Shown here piece after piece: positions 20,591 through 29,310 of a stretch of DNA of 64,000 bases (its first letter is position 1; every line of letters begins with the position of its first letter). The stretch is from an uncultured Burkholderiales bacterium. Its GTDB lineage: Bacteria; Pseudomonadota; Gammaproteobacteria; Burkholderiales; Burkholderiaceae_C. The stretch lies in contig CAIRQX010000122.1 of NCBI GenBank assembly GCA_903880855.1, positions 1-64,000 on the forward strand. The letters are read 5' to 3'. A model generated the notes under the pieces. It had not been told where the DNA came from. It searched no databases and saw only the letters and a program-made list of their open reading frames with translations. Both the position numbers and the translations under genes were made by a program.

Positions 20591-21733
20591 ATGAATAAAC
20601 GTTCCACATTGAAAGTCGTTGCGGCTGCAACCGTATTGGCATTTGCTGGATTGGCCCAAGCCCAGCAAACCATCAAGATCGCCAACATTGTTGAGCTTTC
20701 AGGACCAGGCACAACGGCTGGCACTTTGTTTAAAAACGGCGTCGAGTTGGCGGTCAAAGAAATCAACGAAAACGGTGGCATCTTGGGCAAGAAGATCGAG
20801 AGCACAACGGTCGATACCCAAACTAATCCTGGTGTCGCCAAAGGTTTGACGCAAAAAGCAGTCGATGACGGCGTATTAGCTATTTTTGGCCCTGTCTATT
20901 CAGGTTCCATCATGGTGTCTATGGCTGAGAGCAAGCGTGGTGAAGTTCCTAACTTCACCGGTGGTGAGGCTGCCGCGATAACGCAGCAAGGCAATCCGTA
21001 TGTATTCCGTACCGCTTTCGGTCAAAGTACATCCTTTCCAAAGTTAGTGAAATACATCAACACCAAAGCCAAAACACTCGCTGTCATTTATGTGAACAAC
21101 GACTTTGGCAAAGGCGGTCGCGACACTTTGACCAAACTCATGACGGGTGGACCTACCCAAATCGTGGCCGATATTTCTACTGACGCGGGTCAAGTAGATT
21201 TTTCTGCTGCCGTGTTGAAGGCTAAGCAAAGCAATGCCGATGCGATTTTTGCTTACACCAACGAAGAAGAGTCAGCACGCCTATTGCGTGAGTTGAAGAA
21301 GCAAGGTTGGACCAAGCCGGTGATTGGTGAGACCACGCTGACTGGTCAAAAAGTGATCGAGTTGGCAGGTGATGCCGCCAATGGTGCAGTGGCCCACGTG
21401 GGATTGACGGTGGACGCTCCCATTCCTGAAATGTTGAAATTCAAAGCCAAGTACTACCAAGCCTATGGAAGCATTTCAGACCATAACGGTATCAAGGGTT
21501 ACACCGGTGTCTACATCTTAAAAGCTGCGATTGAAAAAGCCGGCAAGATCGATCGCAAAGCAGTCACGGATGCGCTCCACGGCATTCAAATCAGCGCCAA
21601 GAAACATCCTGGCGTGATCATGGACGTGTCTTTTGATGAAAAAGGCGACTTAGACCGTGAGAGCTTCTTGGTCGAGGTGAAAAACGGTCGCCAATCTGTC
21701 GTGGCTACCTTGCCTGCACTGTCTAAGAAATAA
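20591..21733 (+). CDS. Branched-chain amino acid/aromatic-type ABC transporter substrate-binding protein
   Basis: Signal peptide; IKIANIVELSGPGTTAGTLFKNGVELAVKEINENGGI. Confidence 0.93.
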   Translation: MNKRSTLKVVAAATVLAFAGLAQAQQTIKIANIVELSGPGTTAGTLFKNGVELAVKEINENGGILGKKIESTTVDTQTNPGVAKGLTQKAVDDGVLAIFGPVYSGSIMVSMAESKRGEVPNFTGGEAAAITQQGNPYVFRTAFGQSTSFPKLVKYINTKAKTLAVIYVNNDFGKGGRDTLTKLMTGGPTQIVADISTDAGQVDFSAAVLKAKQSNADAIFAYTNEEESARLLRELKKQGWTKPVIGETTLTGQKVIELAGDAANGAVAHVGLTVDAPIPEMLKFKAKYYQAYGSISDHNGIKGYTGVYILKAAIEKAGKIDRKAVTDALHGIQISAKKHPGVIMDVSFDEKGDLDRESFLVEVKNGRQSVVATLPALSKK

Positions 21734-21742
21734 ACCAGTCTG

Positions 21743-22618
21743 ATGACCGACTTTCTACAACTCTTTTTCAGTGGCCTAGCCACTGGAAGTATTTACGCAT
21801 TAGCTGCCTTGGGTTTTACATTGCTCTGGCAAGCTTCGGGGACGATTAACTTCGCCCAAGGCGAGTTTGTGATGTTGCCCGCATTCATGATGATTGGATG
21901 TTTGCTGGCTGGCATGCCTTTGTTGGTGAGCTTTTGCGTGAGTTGTGTTTTGTCGGTCTTGGTTTTGGGTTGGTTGTTCAAGCGTGGCCTGGTAGACCCT
22001 TTGTTTAAGTACGGCATGATGCCGATCGTCGTAGCGACTATCGGCTTGTCGATTGCCATGCGCAATGGGGTCCGTGCAGGTTTTAGCGCGGAGCCTCAGC
22101 CATTCCCCAATTTGTTTCCTGACGAAATCTACAACGTTGCTGGCGTAGTAGTCTCTGGAAGCGATGTAGGCACTTTTGTCTTTGCGATGGCACTGGTGCT
22201 TGTGACACAAGCATTTTTAGCGAAGACTGTGACTGGCCGTGCCATGCAAGCAGTCGCGCAAAACACAGAGAGTGCCTCGGTGTTGGGTATCAATGTGCCT
22301 CGCATGATTTTTTATACCTTTGCGATCAATGCATTGTTGGCCGCTGCAGCCGCTATTTTGGTGACGCCCACTTATCTTGCGAAATTCGATATGGGCGCAT
22401 CGCTCGGAACCAAAGCTTTTTTTGCAGCCATCATTGGTGGGTTCAACAATTCACGTGGCGCCTTGTTGGGTGGTTTGATCGTGGGTGTGTGTGAAAACTT
22501 GGCGGCTGCCTATATTTCATCCGCCTATAAAGACGCAGTGGCCCTGATTATTTTTATGGTGGTGATTTTGTTCAAGCCACAAGGTTTGCTGGGTAAAAAA
22601 GTAGAGCGCAAGGTATGA
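21743..22618 (+). CDS. Branched-chain-type ABC transporter permease (LivH-like)
   Basis: FFSGLATGSIYALAALGFTLLWQASGTINFAQGEFVM. Confidence 0.95.
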   Translation: MTDFLQLFFSGLATGSIYALAALGFTLLWQASGTINFAQGEFVMLPAFMMIGCLLAGMPLLVSFCVSCVLSVLVLGWLFKRGLVDPLFKYGMMPIVVATIGLSIAMRNGVRAGFSAEPQPFPNLFPDEIYNVAGVVVSGSDVGTFVFAMALVLVTQAFLAKTVTGRAMQAVAQNTESASVLGINVPRMIFYTFAINALLAAAAAILVTPTYLAKFDMGASLGTKAFFAAIIGGFNNSRGALLGGLIVGVCENLAAAYISSAYKDAVALIIFMVVILFKPQGLLGKKVERKV

Positions 22619-23610
22619 GGAAACTTGCACTTTTCTCCATCTTGTTGGGTTTGCTGGCCTTGGTTTTTGCACCCACGCTATTGAAAAACCACGGCATCTA
22701 TTTATTCACCTATTGGCTGATTTATGTCATCGCCGCTATGGGTCTTAACTTGACGGTTGGCTATGCAGGGCAAAAGTCGCTTGGGCATGCTGCCTTCTTT
22801 GGAATTGGTGCTTACACCCTCGCGGTCATGCTCAAGGCAGGTTTGAGTTTTTGGTTAGGTCTACCCATGGCAGCCTTGGGTTGTTTTATCGTGGGATTGG
22901 CTTTGGGCTTTCCAGCATTGCGCGTACAAACTATTTATTTGGCATTTGCCACTTTAGGCTTCAACACAGCCATCTGGTTGGTGATGCGCAACGAAGAATG
23001 GTTAACAGGCGGTACGTTTGGTATCAATAACATTGCGCGTCCTGAAGCCTTTGGCATCAGCTTCGATGGTAATTTGGCTTATTACTATTTGGTGTTGGGT
23101 ATTGCGCTTGTATTGGCAGTTCTACTCTTAGGTCTATTGCGTTCTCCTTGGGGGAAAGCGTTCACTGCTCTGCGCGATAACCCGATACGCGCCGAAAGCT
23201 TGGGGGTTGATATCCGTAACTACACCTTGTTGAGCTTTGCCATTGGGGCTGCTTATGCGGGTATCGCTGGGGCGTTGTTTGCTTCGTTGGTGCAATTTAT
23301 TGACCCCTCTCCATTTAACGTGGAAGCCTCCATCATGATGTATCTGATGGTGGTGGTCGGCGGCCCTGGTTACTTCTTTGGCCCCATGATTGGTGCAGCG
23401 GTGGGCGTAATCTTGCCTGAGTGGCTGCGTTTTGCACAAGCTTGGTATTTGTTTGTATTTGGAAGTGCCGTAGTTGTTTTGATGATTTGGTTACCAGATG
23501 GCCTGTTGAGTATTCCAGACCGTATACGCGCCAAACGCCAATCGCGTGAAGCATCTGCCTTACGTGCATCATCTGGCAAGCAGCAAGCAACACAAGGGGC
23601 GAAAGCATGA
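22615..23610 (+). CDS. Branched-chain-type ABC transporter permease (LivM-like)
   Basis: GLNLTVGYAGQKSLGHAAFFGIGAYT; ALRDNPIRAESLGVD. Confidence 0.95.
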   Translation: MRKLALFSILLGLLALVFAPTLLKNHGIYLFTYWLIYVIAAMGLNLTVGYAGQKSLGHAAFFGIGAYTLAVMLKAGLSFWLGLPMAALGCFIVGLALGFPALRVQTIYLAFATLGFNTAIWLVMRNEEWLTGGTFGINNIARPEAFGISFDGNLAYYYLVLGIALVLAVLLLGLLRSPWGKAFTALRDNPIRAESLGVDIRNYTLLSFAIGAAYAGIAGALFASLVQFIDPSPFNVEASIMMYLMVVVGGPGYFFGPMIGAAVGVILPEWLRFAQAWYLFVFGSAVVVLMIWLPDGLLSIPDRIRAKRQSREASALRASSGKQQATQGAKA

Positions 23611-24365
23611 CCTTGGCCCACAACCACCCCGTGTTGAAGGTAACCGGTTTGAAGAAGGCCTATGGCGCAATTCAAGCCGTTGGTGGCGTATCGTTTGAAG
23701 TGCATCCTGGCGAAATTTTTGGAGTCATCGGCCCCAATGGTTCTGGCAAAACGACTTTGTTCAACAGCATGTTGGGACAGATCACGCCAGACGAAGGCAA
23801 GATCGAACTCAATGGGCAAGACGTCACGACCTTAGGACCGCTAGAACTCAATCGCTTGGGTGTGGGTCGCACCTTTCAGTCATTACAAGTGTTTGGCAAG
23901 ATGACGGTGCGCGACAACTTGATTGTTGCTGCGCAAGAGCACCAAGGCAGTTTGTTCAGTCGTATGTTTGCACCCGGTGATTCAAGTTTGGGTGGCAAGG
24001 CGGACGCTTTGATCGAGCAATTCCATATCAGCCACGTAGCAGATAAAAAAGCCGGTGAACTGAGTTACGGACAACAAAAGTTGGTCGATATCGCCATGGC
24101 GTTTATGAGCGACCCAGATTTGGTGTTGTTAGATGAACCCTGCGCAGGTGTGAATCCTGCATTGGTGGGTGGGATATCGAAGTTGCTAAAAGAACTGAAC
24201 CAGTCGCGTAAAGGCAGCTTTGTAGTGATCGAACACAACATGGACTTTGTGATGGCGTTATGCCATCGGATCATGGTGATGGTGGAGGGCGAAGTACTCG
24301 CCATTGGCACACCCGCGGAAATTCGTGCGAACAAACAAGTGCTCGACGCCTATTTAGGAAATTGA
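23607..24365 (+). CDS. Branched-chain-type ABC transporter ATP-binding protein (LivG-like)
   Basis: GPNGSGKTT Walker A; LSYGQQKLVDIA signature; VLLDEP. Confidence 0.95.
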   Translation: MTLAHNHPVLKVTGLKKAYGAIQAVGGVSFEVHPGEIFGVIGPNGSGKTTLFNSMLGQITPDEGKIELNGQDVTTLGPLELNRLGVGRTFQSLQVFGKMTVRDNLIVAAQEHQGSLFSRMFAPGDSSLGGKADALIEQFHISHVADKKAGELSYGQQKLVDIAMAFMSDPDLVLLDEPCAGVNPALVGGISKLLKELNQSRKGSFVVIEHNMDFVMALCHRIMVMVEGEVLAIGTPAEIRANKQVLDAYLGN

Positions 24366-24366
24366 C

Positions 24367-25092
24367 ATGACCACTCCATGCATTGAATTCAAAGATGTAG
24401 TCGCGGGTTACAAAGACTTCATGATTCTCAACGACTTGTCGTTCAGCGTACCAACTGGGTCTATCACCTTGTTGATAGGACCAAACGGGGCTGGTAAGTC
24501 AACTGTTCTCAAAACTTTGTTTGGTTTGCTAACGCCCAAACAAGGACACGTTTACTTGAACGGCGAAGAGATTACAGGGTCAAGCCAAAAAGATTTACTG
24601 GCAAAGGGCATTGCCTTTGTGCCGCAAGGACGTAATTTATTTGGCCAACTGTCTGTCTATGAAAACCTAGAACTCGGTGGTATCACCATCGGCATGAAGG
24701 CAACGCATGAGCGCATTCCCGAGGTGCTAGAGTTTTTTCCACGGCTGAAAGAGCGTATGAACTCCGCTGCGTCCTCCTTGTCTGGCGGAGAGCAAAAGCA
24801 GTTGGAAATCGGCCGTGCCCTGTTATTGCGCCCCAAGGTTTTGCTGATCGACGAGCCTTCTATAGGTTTGTCACCGATAGTCGTACAAGACGTTTTCAAA
24901 CTGTTGAGAAAATTGGTACATCAAGGTACGACCATATTAATGGTGGAACAAAACGTCAAGAGCGCTTTGAAGTACTCGGATGATGCGATTGCTTTGGAGT
25001 CTGGCCGCTTGGTCTTACACCAGTCTGCAGCCGAGATCTTGGCTGACCCTGAAATGGATCGTTTGTTTTTGGGTGCTAGCGTTAAGGTGTAG
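24367..25092 (+). CDS. Branched-chain-type ABC transporter ATP-binding protein (LivF-like)
   Basis: GPNGAGKST; LSGGEQKQLEIGRALLLRPKVLLIDEPS. Confidence 0.95.
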   Translation: MTTPCIEFKDVVAGYKDFMILNDLSFSVPTGSITLLIGPNGAGKSTVLKTLFGLLTPKQGHVYLNGEEITGSSQKDLLAKGIAFVPQGRNLFGQLSVYENLELGGITIGMKATHERIPEVLEFFPRLKERMNSAASSLSGGEQKQLEIGRALLLRPKVLLIDEPSIGLSPIVVQDVFKLLRKLVHQGTTILMVEQNVKSALKYSDDAIALESGRLVLHQSAAEILADPEMDRLFLGASVKV

Positions 25093-25187
25093 GAGTGCGC
25101 TTAGCCGAGGCTTATCATGCGCCAAAATGGCACATGTCGGGGTTTCACGCGGTCGCTCCCTTTTCTGACTTTTAAAGGCTTGTATTT

Positions 25188-25631
25188 ATGAAAATTCTTA
25201 TGCTCCATGGAATTAACCATGATATGTTTGGTAGGCGTGACCCTGCGCAATACGGCACGATCACCTTAGAGGAGATCAATGCCGGTTTACAAAAATTGGG
25301 CAAAGAATTGGGCGCCGAAGTGGAATGCTTCCAAACCAACCATGAAGGCGCGATGTGCGAGCGCATCCACAAAGGTTTCTTGGATGGTGTGGATGCCGTC
25401 TTAATCAACGCGGGTGCATGGACGCATTACAGCTACGGCATTCGAGATGCATTAGCGATATTGACGTGCCCAATTGTTGAGTTGCACATGTCCAATATCC
25501 ATGCGCGTGAAGAATTCCGCCACAAGTCTGTTTTTGCTGAAATTGTCAAAGGCCAAATCTGTGGATTTGGTTCTGATAGCTATTTATTGGCTCTGCGTGC
25601 CGCAATATCGGCGGTAAAGGGTACTAAGTAA
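25188..25631 (+). CDS. Type II 3-dehydroquinate dehydratase
   Basis: GRRDPAQYG; INAGAWTHYSYGIRDAL; VELHMSNIHAREEFRHKS; catalytic residues retained. Confidence 0.88.
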   Translation: MKILMLHGINHDMFGRRDPAQYGTITLEEINAGLQKLGKELGAEVECFQTNHEGAMCERIHKGFLDGVDAVLINAGAWTHYSYGIRDALAILTCPIVELHMSNIHAREEFRHKSVFAEIVKGQICGFGSDSYLLALRAAISAVKGTK

Positions 25632-25634
25632 AAC

Positions 25635-26468
25635 ATGACGATCAATGGCAATACTGAACTGATCGCACACATTGGGTATCCGACACACGCATTCAAGTCT
25701 CCACTAATTTACAACCCGTATTTCGAACAGGCGGGTATCAATGCCTTGGTCGTGCCTATGGGCTGTCAGGCAGAGCATTACCCTGCATTTTTAAAGTCGG
25801 TGTTTGACCTCACCAATATCCGAGGTGCGCTCATTACCATGCCGCACAAAGTCACGACGGTGTCGTTGCTTGATGAAGTGACCGCAACTGTGAAAGTAGC
25901 GGGTGCTTGCAATGCCGTGAAACGCACCAGCGACGGACGATTAGTAGGCGACATGTTCGATGGCGCAGGTTTTGTGCGTGGTGTGCAACGCAAAGGCTTT
26001 GATCTAAAGGGTAAACGTGTTTTGGTAGTGGGCACTGGTGGCGTAGGCTGTGCGATTGCTGCTTCGCTTGCTGCTACTGGCATCGCTGCAATTTCTTTGT
26101 TTGATGTCAACACTGCATCTGCCCAAGCTTTGGGAGATCGCTTGAAGCAACACTACCTAGCGATTGAGGTGCGTTGCGGATCGAATGATCCTGTCGGTCA
26201 CGACTTGGTTGTCAACGCTACGCCCATGGGGATGAACGAAGGCGACCCTCTACCTATGGATGTTTCGCGTATTTCGCCAGACGCATTTGTGGGCGAAGTG
26301 GTGATGCGCACAGAAATCACAGCGTTTCTAAAGGCTGCTCAAGACCGAGGTTGTCAAGTGCAAGTAGGTTCAGACATGTTGTTTGAGCAGATCCCTGCTT
26401 ATTTGGAATATTTTGGTTTTGCTACGACTACGGCTGAGAATTTGCGCGAAATTGCACAACTCGGATGA
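25635..26468 (+). CDS. Shikimate dehydrogenase-family protein (second paralog)
   Basis: HAFKSPLIYNPYF; ITMPHK; GACNAVKR; GTGGVGCAIAASLAA; VNATPMGM. Confidence 0.88.
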   Translation: MTINGNTELIAHIGYPTHAFKSPLIYNPYFEQAGINALVVPMGCQAEHYPAFLKSVFDLTNIRGALITMPHKVTTVSLLDEVTATVKVAGACNAVKRTSDGRLVGDMFDGAGFVRGVQRKGFDLKGKRVLVVGTGGVGCAIAASLAATGIAAISLFDVNTASAQALGDRLKQHYLAIEVRCGSNDPVGHDLVVNATPMGMNEGDPLPMDVSRISPDAFVGEVVMRTEITAFLKAAQDRGCQVQVGSDMLFEQIPAYLEYFGFATTTAENLREIAQLG

Positions 26469-26518
26469 TCTACGCTGTTTGGTCTAATCTTCATATTAGT
26501 TGCTGTTAGGAGTCATCT

Positions 26519-27409
26519 ATGAATACCAATCCACTGCACAGAGAAGCTGTCCCAGAGACCCCCAACCGTTTAGGGATTGATGGGATTGAGTTCATCGAAT
26601 ACACCACCTCACACCCACAAGCGTTGGGTCAAGTTTTAGAGAACATGGGTTTTAAACCGGTGGCGCGTCACCGTTCTCGTGAAGTAACTTTGTACCGCCA
26701 AGGCGGTATGAATTTAGTTGTCAATGCTAATCCAGAAGATGCGCGTATGAGTGGTGCTGCTGATGGTGAACCCGTGATTTCTGCAGTCGCTTTCCGTGTA
26801 CAAGATGCTTTAAAGGCGCATACCCGTTGCATCGATTTAGGTGCATGGACAGTACCCAGCCATGCTCAAGCGATGGAGTTGCACATTCCTGCGATTCACG
26901 GGCCAGGTAGTACACGGTTTTATTTTGTCGACCGTTGGAAAGAATTCTCCATCTACGACATCGACTTCAAACCTATTCCCACAGTAGACCAGCATCCGAA
27001 GTCGATAGCAGATATGTCTTACTTTGGTGTAGTGCAATACATCGGCGCGGGCCGCAGTGCAGATTGGTTGGCGTATTTTGAAAATATTTTTGATTTCACA
27101 TTTGTGCCAGATGACCAACGCTTTGGCATTTTGCCCAAGGGCAAGTTGATGAAAAGCCCTTGTGGCCAATTTTTGTGGCAACTGATAGAACCCGAGCCTT
27201 GGATGGATGGAGACGAGTCGCCAGAGTTGCTGCAACGTGTTGGTTTAGGGGTGGCAGATGTGGGCGCGGCCGTCAAGATGCTCAAAGGCCAAGGGGTTGA
27301 ATTTGTCGAATCTAGCCAGCTGCATCCAGAAGACAGAGGCGCATTGACCCGCGGCATGTTGGGCTCTGTCTCTTTTGAATTGGTCCATCAAACCAAATCT
27401 TCTGCGTAA
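26519..27409 (+). CDS. VOC / 4-hydroxyphenylpyruvate dioxygenase-like protein resembling the QuiC1 C-terminal domain
   Basis: GIDGIEFIEYTTSHPQALGQVLENMGFKPVARHRSREVTLYRQGGMNLVVNA; YFVDRWKEFSIYDIDF. Confidence 0.8.
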   Translation: MNTNPLHREAVPETPNRLGIDGIEFIEYTTSHPQALGQVLENMGFKPVARHRSREVTLYRQGGMNLVVNANPEDARMSGAADGEPVISAVAFRVQDALKAHTRCIDLGAWTVPSHAQAMELHIPAIHGPGSTRFYFVDRWKEFSIYDIDFKPIPTVDQHPKSIADMSYFGVVQYIGAGRSADWLAYFENIFDFTFVPDDQRFGILPKGKLMKSPCGQFLWQLIEPEPWMDGDESPELLQRVGLGVADVGAAVKMLKGQGVEFVESSQLHPEDRGALTRGMLGSVSFELVHQTKSSA

Positions 27410-27418
27410 GGGGCGGCC

Positions 27419-28303
27419 ATGAATTTGCTCGATGGCTTTGGCATGGACACGATCACGATGGCAGGCTCATTAGACGCTAAGTTGTCTGCCATGAAGCAAG
27501 CTGGTTTTTCGCAAGTGATGTTGATGGCGCGAGATTTGGTGGGGCACCCTGGTGGTGTGCCTGAGGCGGTCAAGGTCATTCAAGCAAGTGGTTTGCGACC
27601 CACTGGCTTTCAAGTTTTACGTGATTTCGAGGGCCTTTCTGGCCATTTGCATAGCTATAAAGTAGATATTGCGAAATCGATGTTGGAGATGTGTGCCGCG
27701 ACAGGTAGCAAAGTGTTGTTGGCGTGCTCTTCTTCATCACGCCACGCTACAGACGATTTAGACCACATCGCCAGAGATTTGAAAAAACTCGCCATGTTGG
27801 CTTTGCCACTTGGTATCAAGGTCGCATATGAGGGCCTGTCTTGGGGAAGAACGGTCAACGAGTTCACTACCTCTTGGGACGTGGTGTGTCGCGCAGATTG
27901 TCCTAATTTAGGAATTGGCCTAGATTCATTTCATATCTTTGCCGCCAAAACATCCTTAGATGCCATCGAAGATTTAGACCAAGAAAAAATCTTTCTCGTG
28001 CAGTTGTCAGACTTCATGTGGAACGAGACGCCAACGTTTGAAGAACGTATGACGACGGCACGCACCTTCCGTGTGTTTCCTGGTGAAGGCGTGCACAGCG
28101 AAGACTTGGCCGATTTAGTGATGCGCTTAGACCGTATCGGTTATCGCGGTGACTACAGTTTTGAAGTGTTCAACGACGATTACCAGCAATTACCATTGAG
28201 CACCGTAGCAGAGCGGGCTAAAAAAAGCGCGACTTGGTTGCACAATGATGTGCTGCACCGATCTGCACCTCTTCCATCGTGGACTCGTCAACACAAGGCT
28301 TAA
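27419..28303 (+). CDS. 3-dehydroshikimate dehydratase candidate (sugar phosphate isomerase/epimerase TIM barrel)
   Basis: VAYEGLSWGRTVNEF, LGIGLDSFHIFA, IFLVQLSDF, FRVFPGEG, YSFEVFNDDY resemble the QuiC1 N-terminal domain. Confidence 0.82.
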   Translation: MNLLDGFGMDTITMAGSLDAKLSAMKQAGFSQVMLMARDLVGHPGGVPEAVKVIQASGLRPTGFQVLRDFEGLSGHLHSYKVDIAKSMLEMCAATGSKVLLACSSSSRHATDDLDHIARDLKKLAMLALPLGIKVAYEGLSWGRTVNEFTTSWDVVCRADCPNLGIGLDSFHIFAAKTSLDAIEDLDQEKIFLVQLSDFMWNETPTFEERMTTARTFRVFPGEGVHSEDLADLVMRLDRIGYRGDYSFEVFNDDYQQLPLSTVAERAKKSATWLHNDVLHRSAPLPSWTRQHKA

Positions 28304-28308
28304 TTTTT

Positions 28309-29310
28309 ATGCAACAACGTCAACTTGGTCCTTTCACTGTTTCCGCCATTGGTTTGGGGTGTATGAACTTGAGCCATGCCTATGGCACGCCCCCTTCGGC
28401 AGAAGTGGGTGAGGCATTGATCCACAAAGCCTTAGATATTGGTGTCACGTTGTTTGATACAGCGGCTATTTATGGTTTTGGTGCCAACGAAAAATTAGTG
28501 GGCAAAGCCTTAAAAGCACATCGCCAAAAAATTACGCTGTGCAGCAAAGGCGGTATGGCGGGTGTTGAATTTCCAGACGGCGTGAAACGCGTGATCGATG
28601 GCAGACCCGAGACCATTCGTAAAAACTGTGAGGACAGCTTGAGCCGATTAGGCACAGATGTGATTGACTTGTATTACCTACACCGCTGGGACAAGAAAGT
28701 CCCCATTGAAGAGAGCGTAGGAGCGATGAGCGATTTGGTGCGTGCAGGCAAAGTTAAAACTTTGGGCTTGAGCGAGATCTCTGCAAGCACGTTGCGCAAA
28801 GCACATGCGGTGCACCCCATCACTGCCTTGCAAACCGAGTACTCTTTGTGGACGCGCAACCCGGAAATTGCAGTACTACAAGCCTGCAAAGAATTGGGCG
28901 TGACTTTCGTAGCGTTTAGCCCCGTAGCGCGTGGCTTTTTATGCGCAGGTGATTTGGCGATCGACCAGTTTGCAGAAAAAGACATTCGCCGCACCATGCC
29001 GCGTTTTGCACAAGACACCTACGCTGCCAACTTACCTTTGCGCAAAGCCTACCAAGACTATGCAGCTAAAGTAGGTTGCACTCCAGCGCAATTGGCTCTT
29101 GCTTGGTTGCTGCAAAAAGACAGCACCTTGATTCCTATCCCTGGCACACAAAACATTGCGCATTTGACTGAAAACATGCATTCGCTGGATGTCCACTTAT
29201 CGGCTAAGCAAATGCAAGAGTTAGATGCTTTGGTGAATCAGCATACGGTAAAAGGTGCGCGCTATAACGCGCAGAGCTCGATTGAAGTGGATACGGAAGA
29301 GTTCGCTTAG
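28309..29310 (+). CDS. Aldo/keto reductase
   Basis: [50 protein letters not shown]. Confidence 0.94.
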   Translation: MQQRQLGPFTVSAIGLGCMNLSHAYGTPPSAEVGEALIHKALDIGVTLFDTAAIYGFGANEKLVGKALKAHRQKITLCSKGGMAGVEFPDGVKRVIDGRPETIRKNCEDSLSRLGTDVIDLYYLHRWDKKVPIEESVGAMSDLVRAGKVKTLGLSEISASTLRKAHAVHPITALQTEYSLWTRNPEIAVLQACKELGVTFVAFSPVARGFLCAGDLAIDQFAEKDIRRTMPRFAQDTYAANLPLRKAYQDYAAKVGCTPAQLALAWLLQKDSTLIPIPGTQNIAHLTENMHSLDVHLSAKQMQELDALVNQHTVKGARYNAQSSIEVDTEEFA

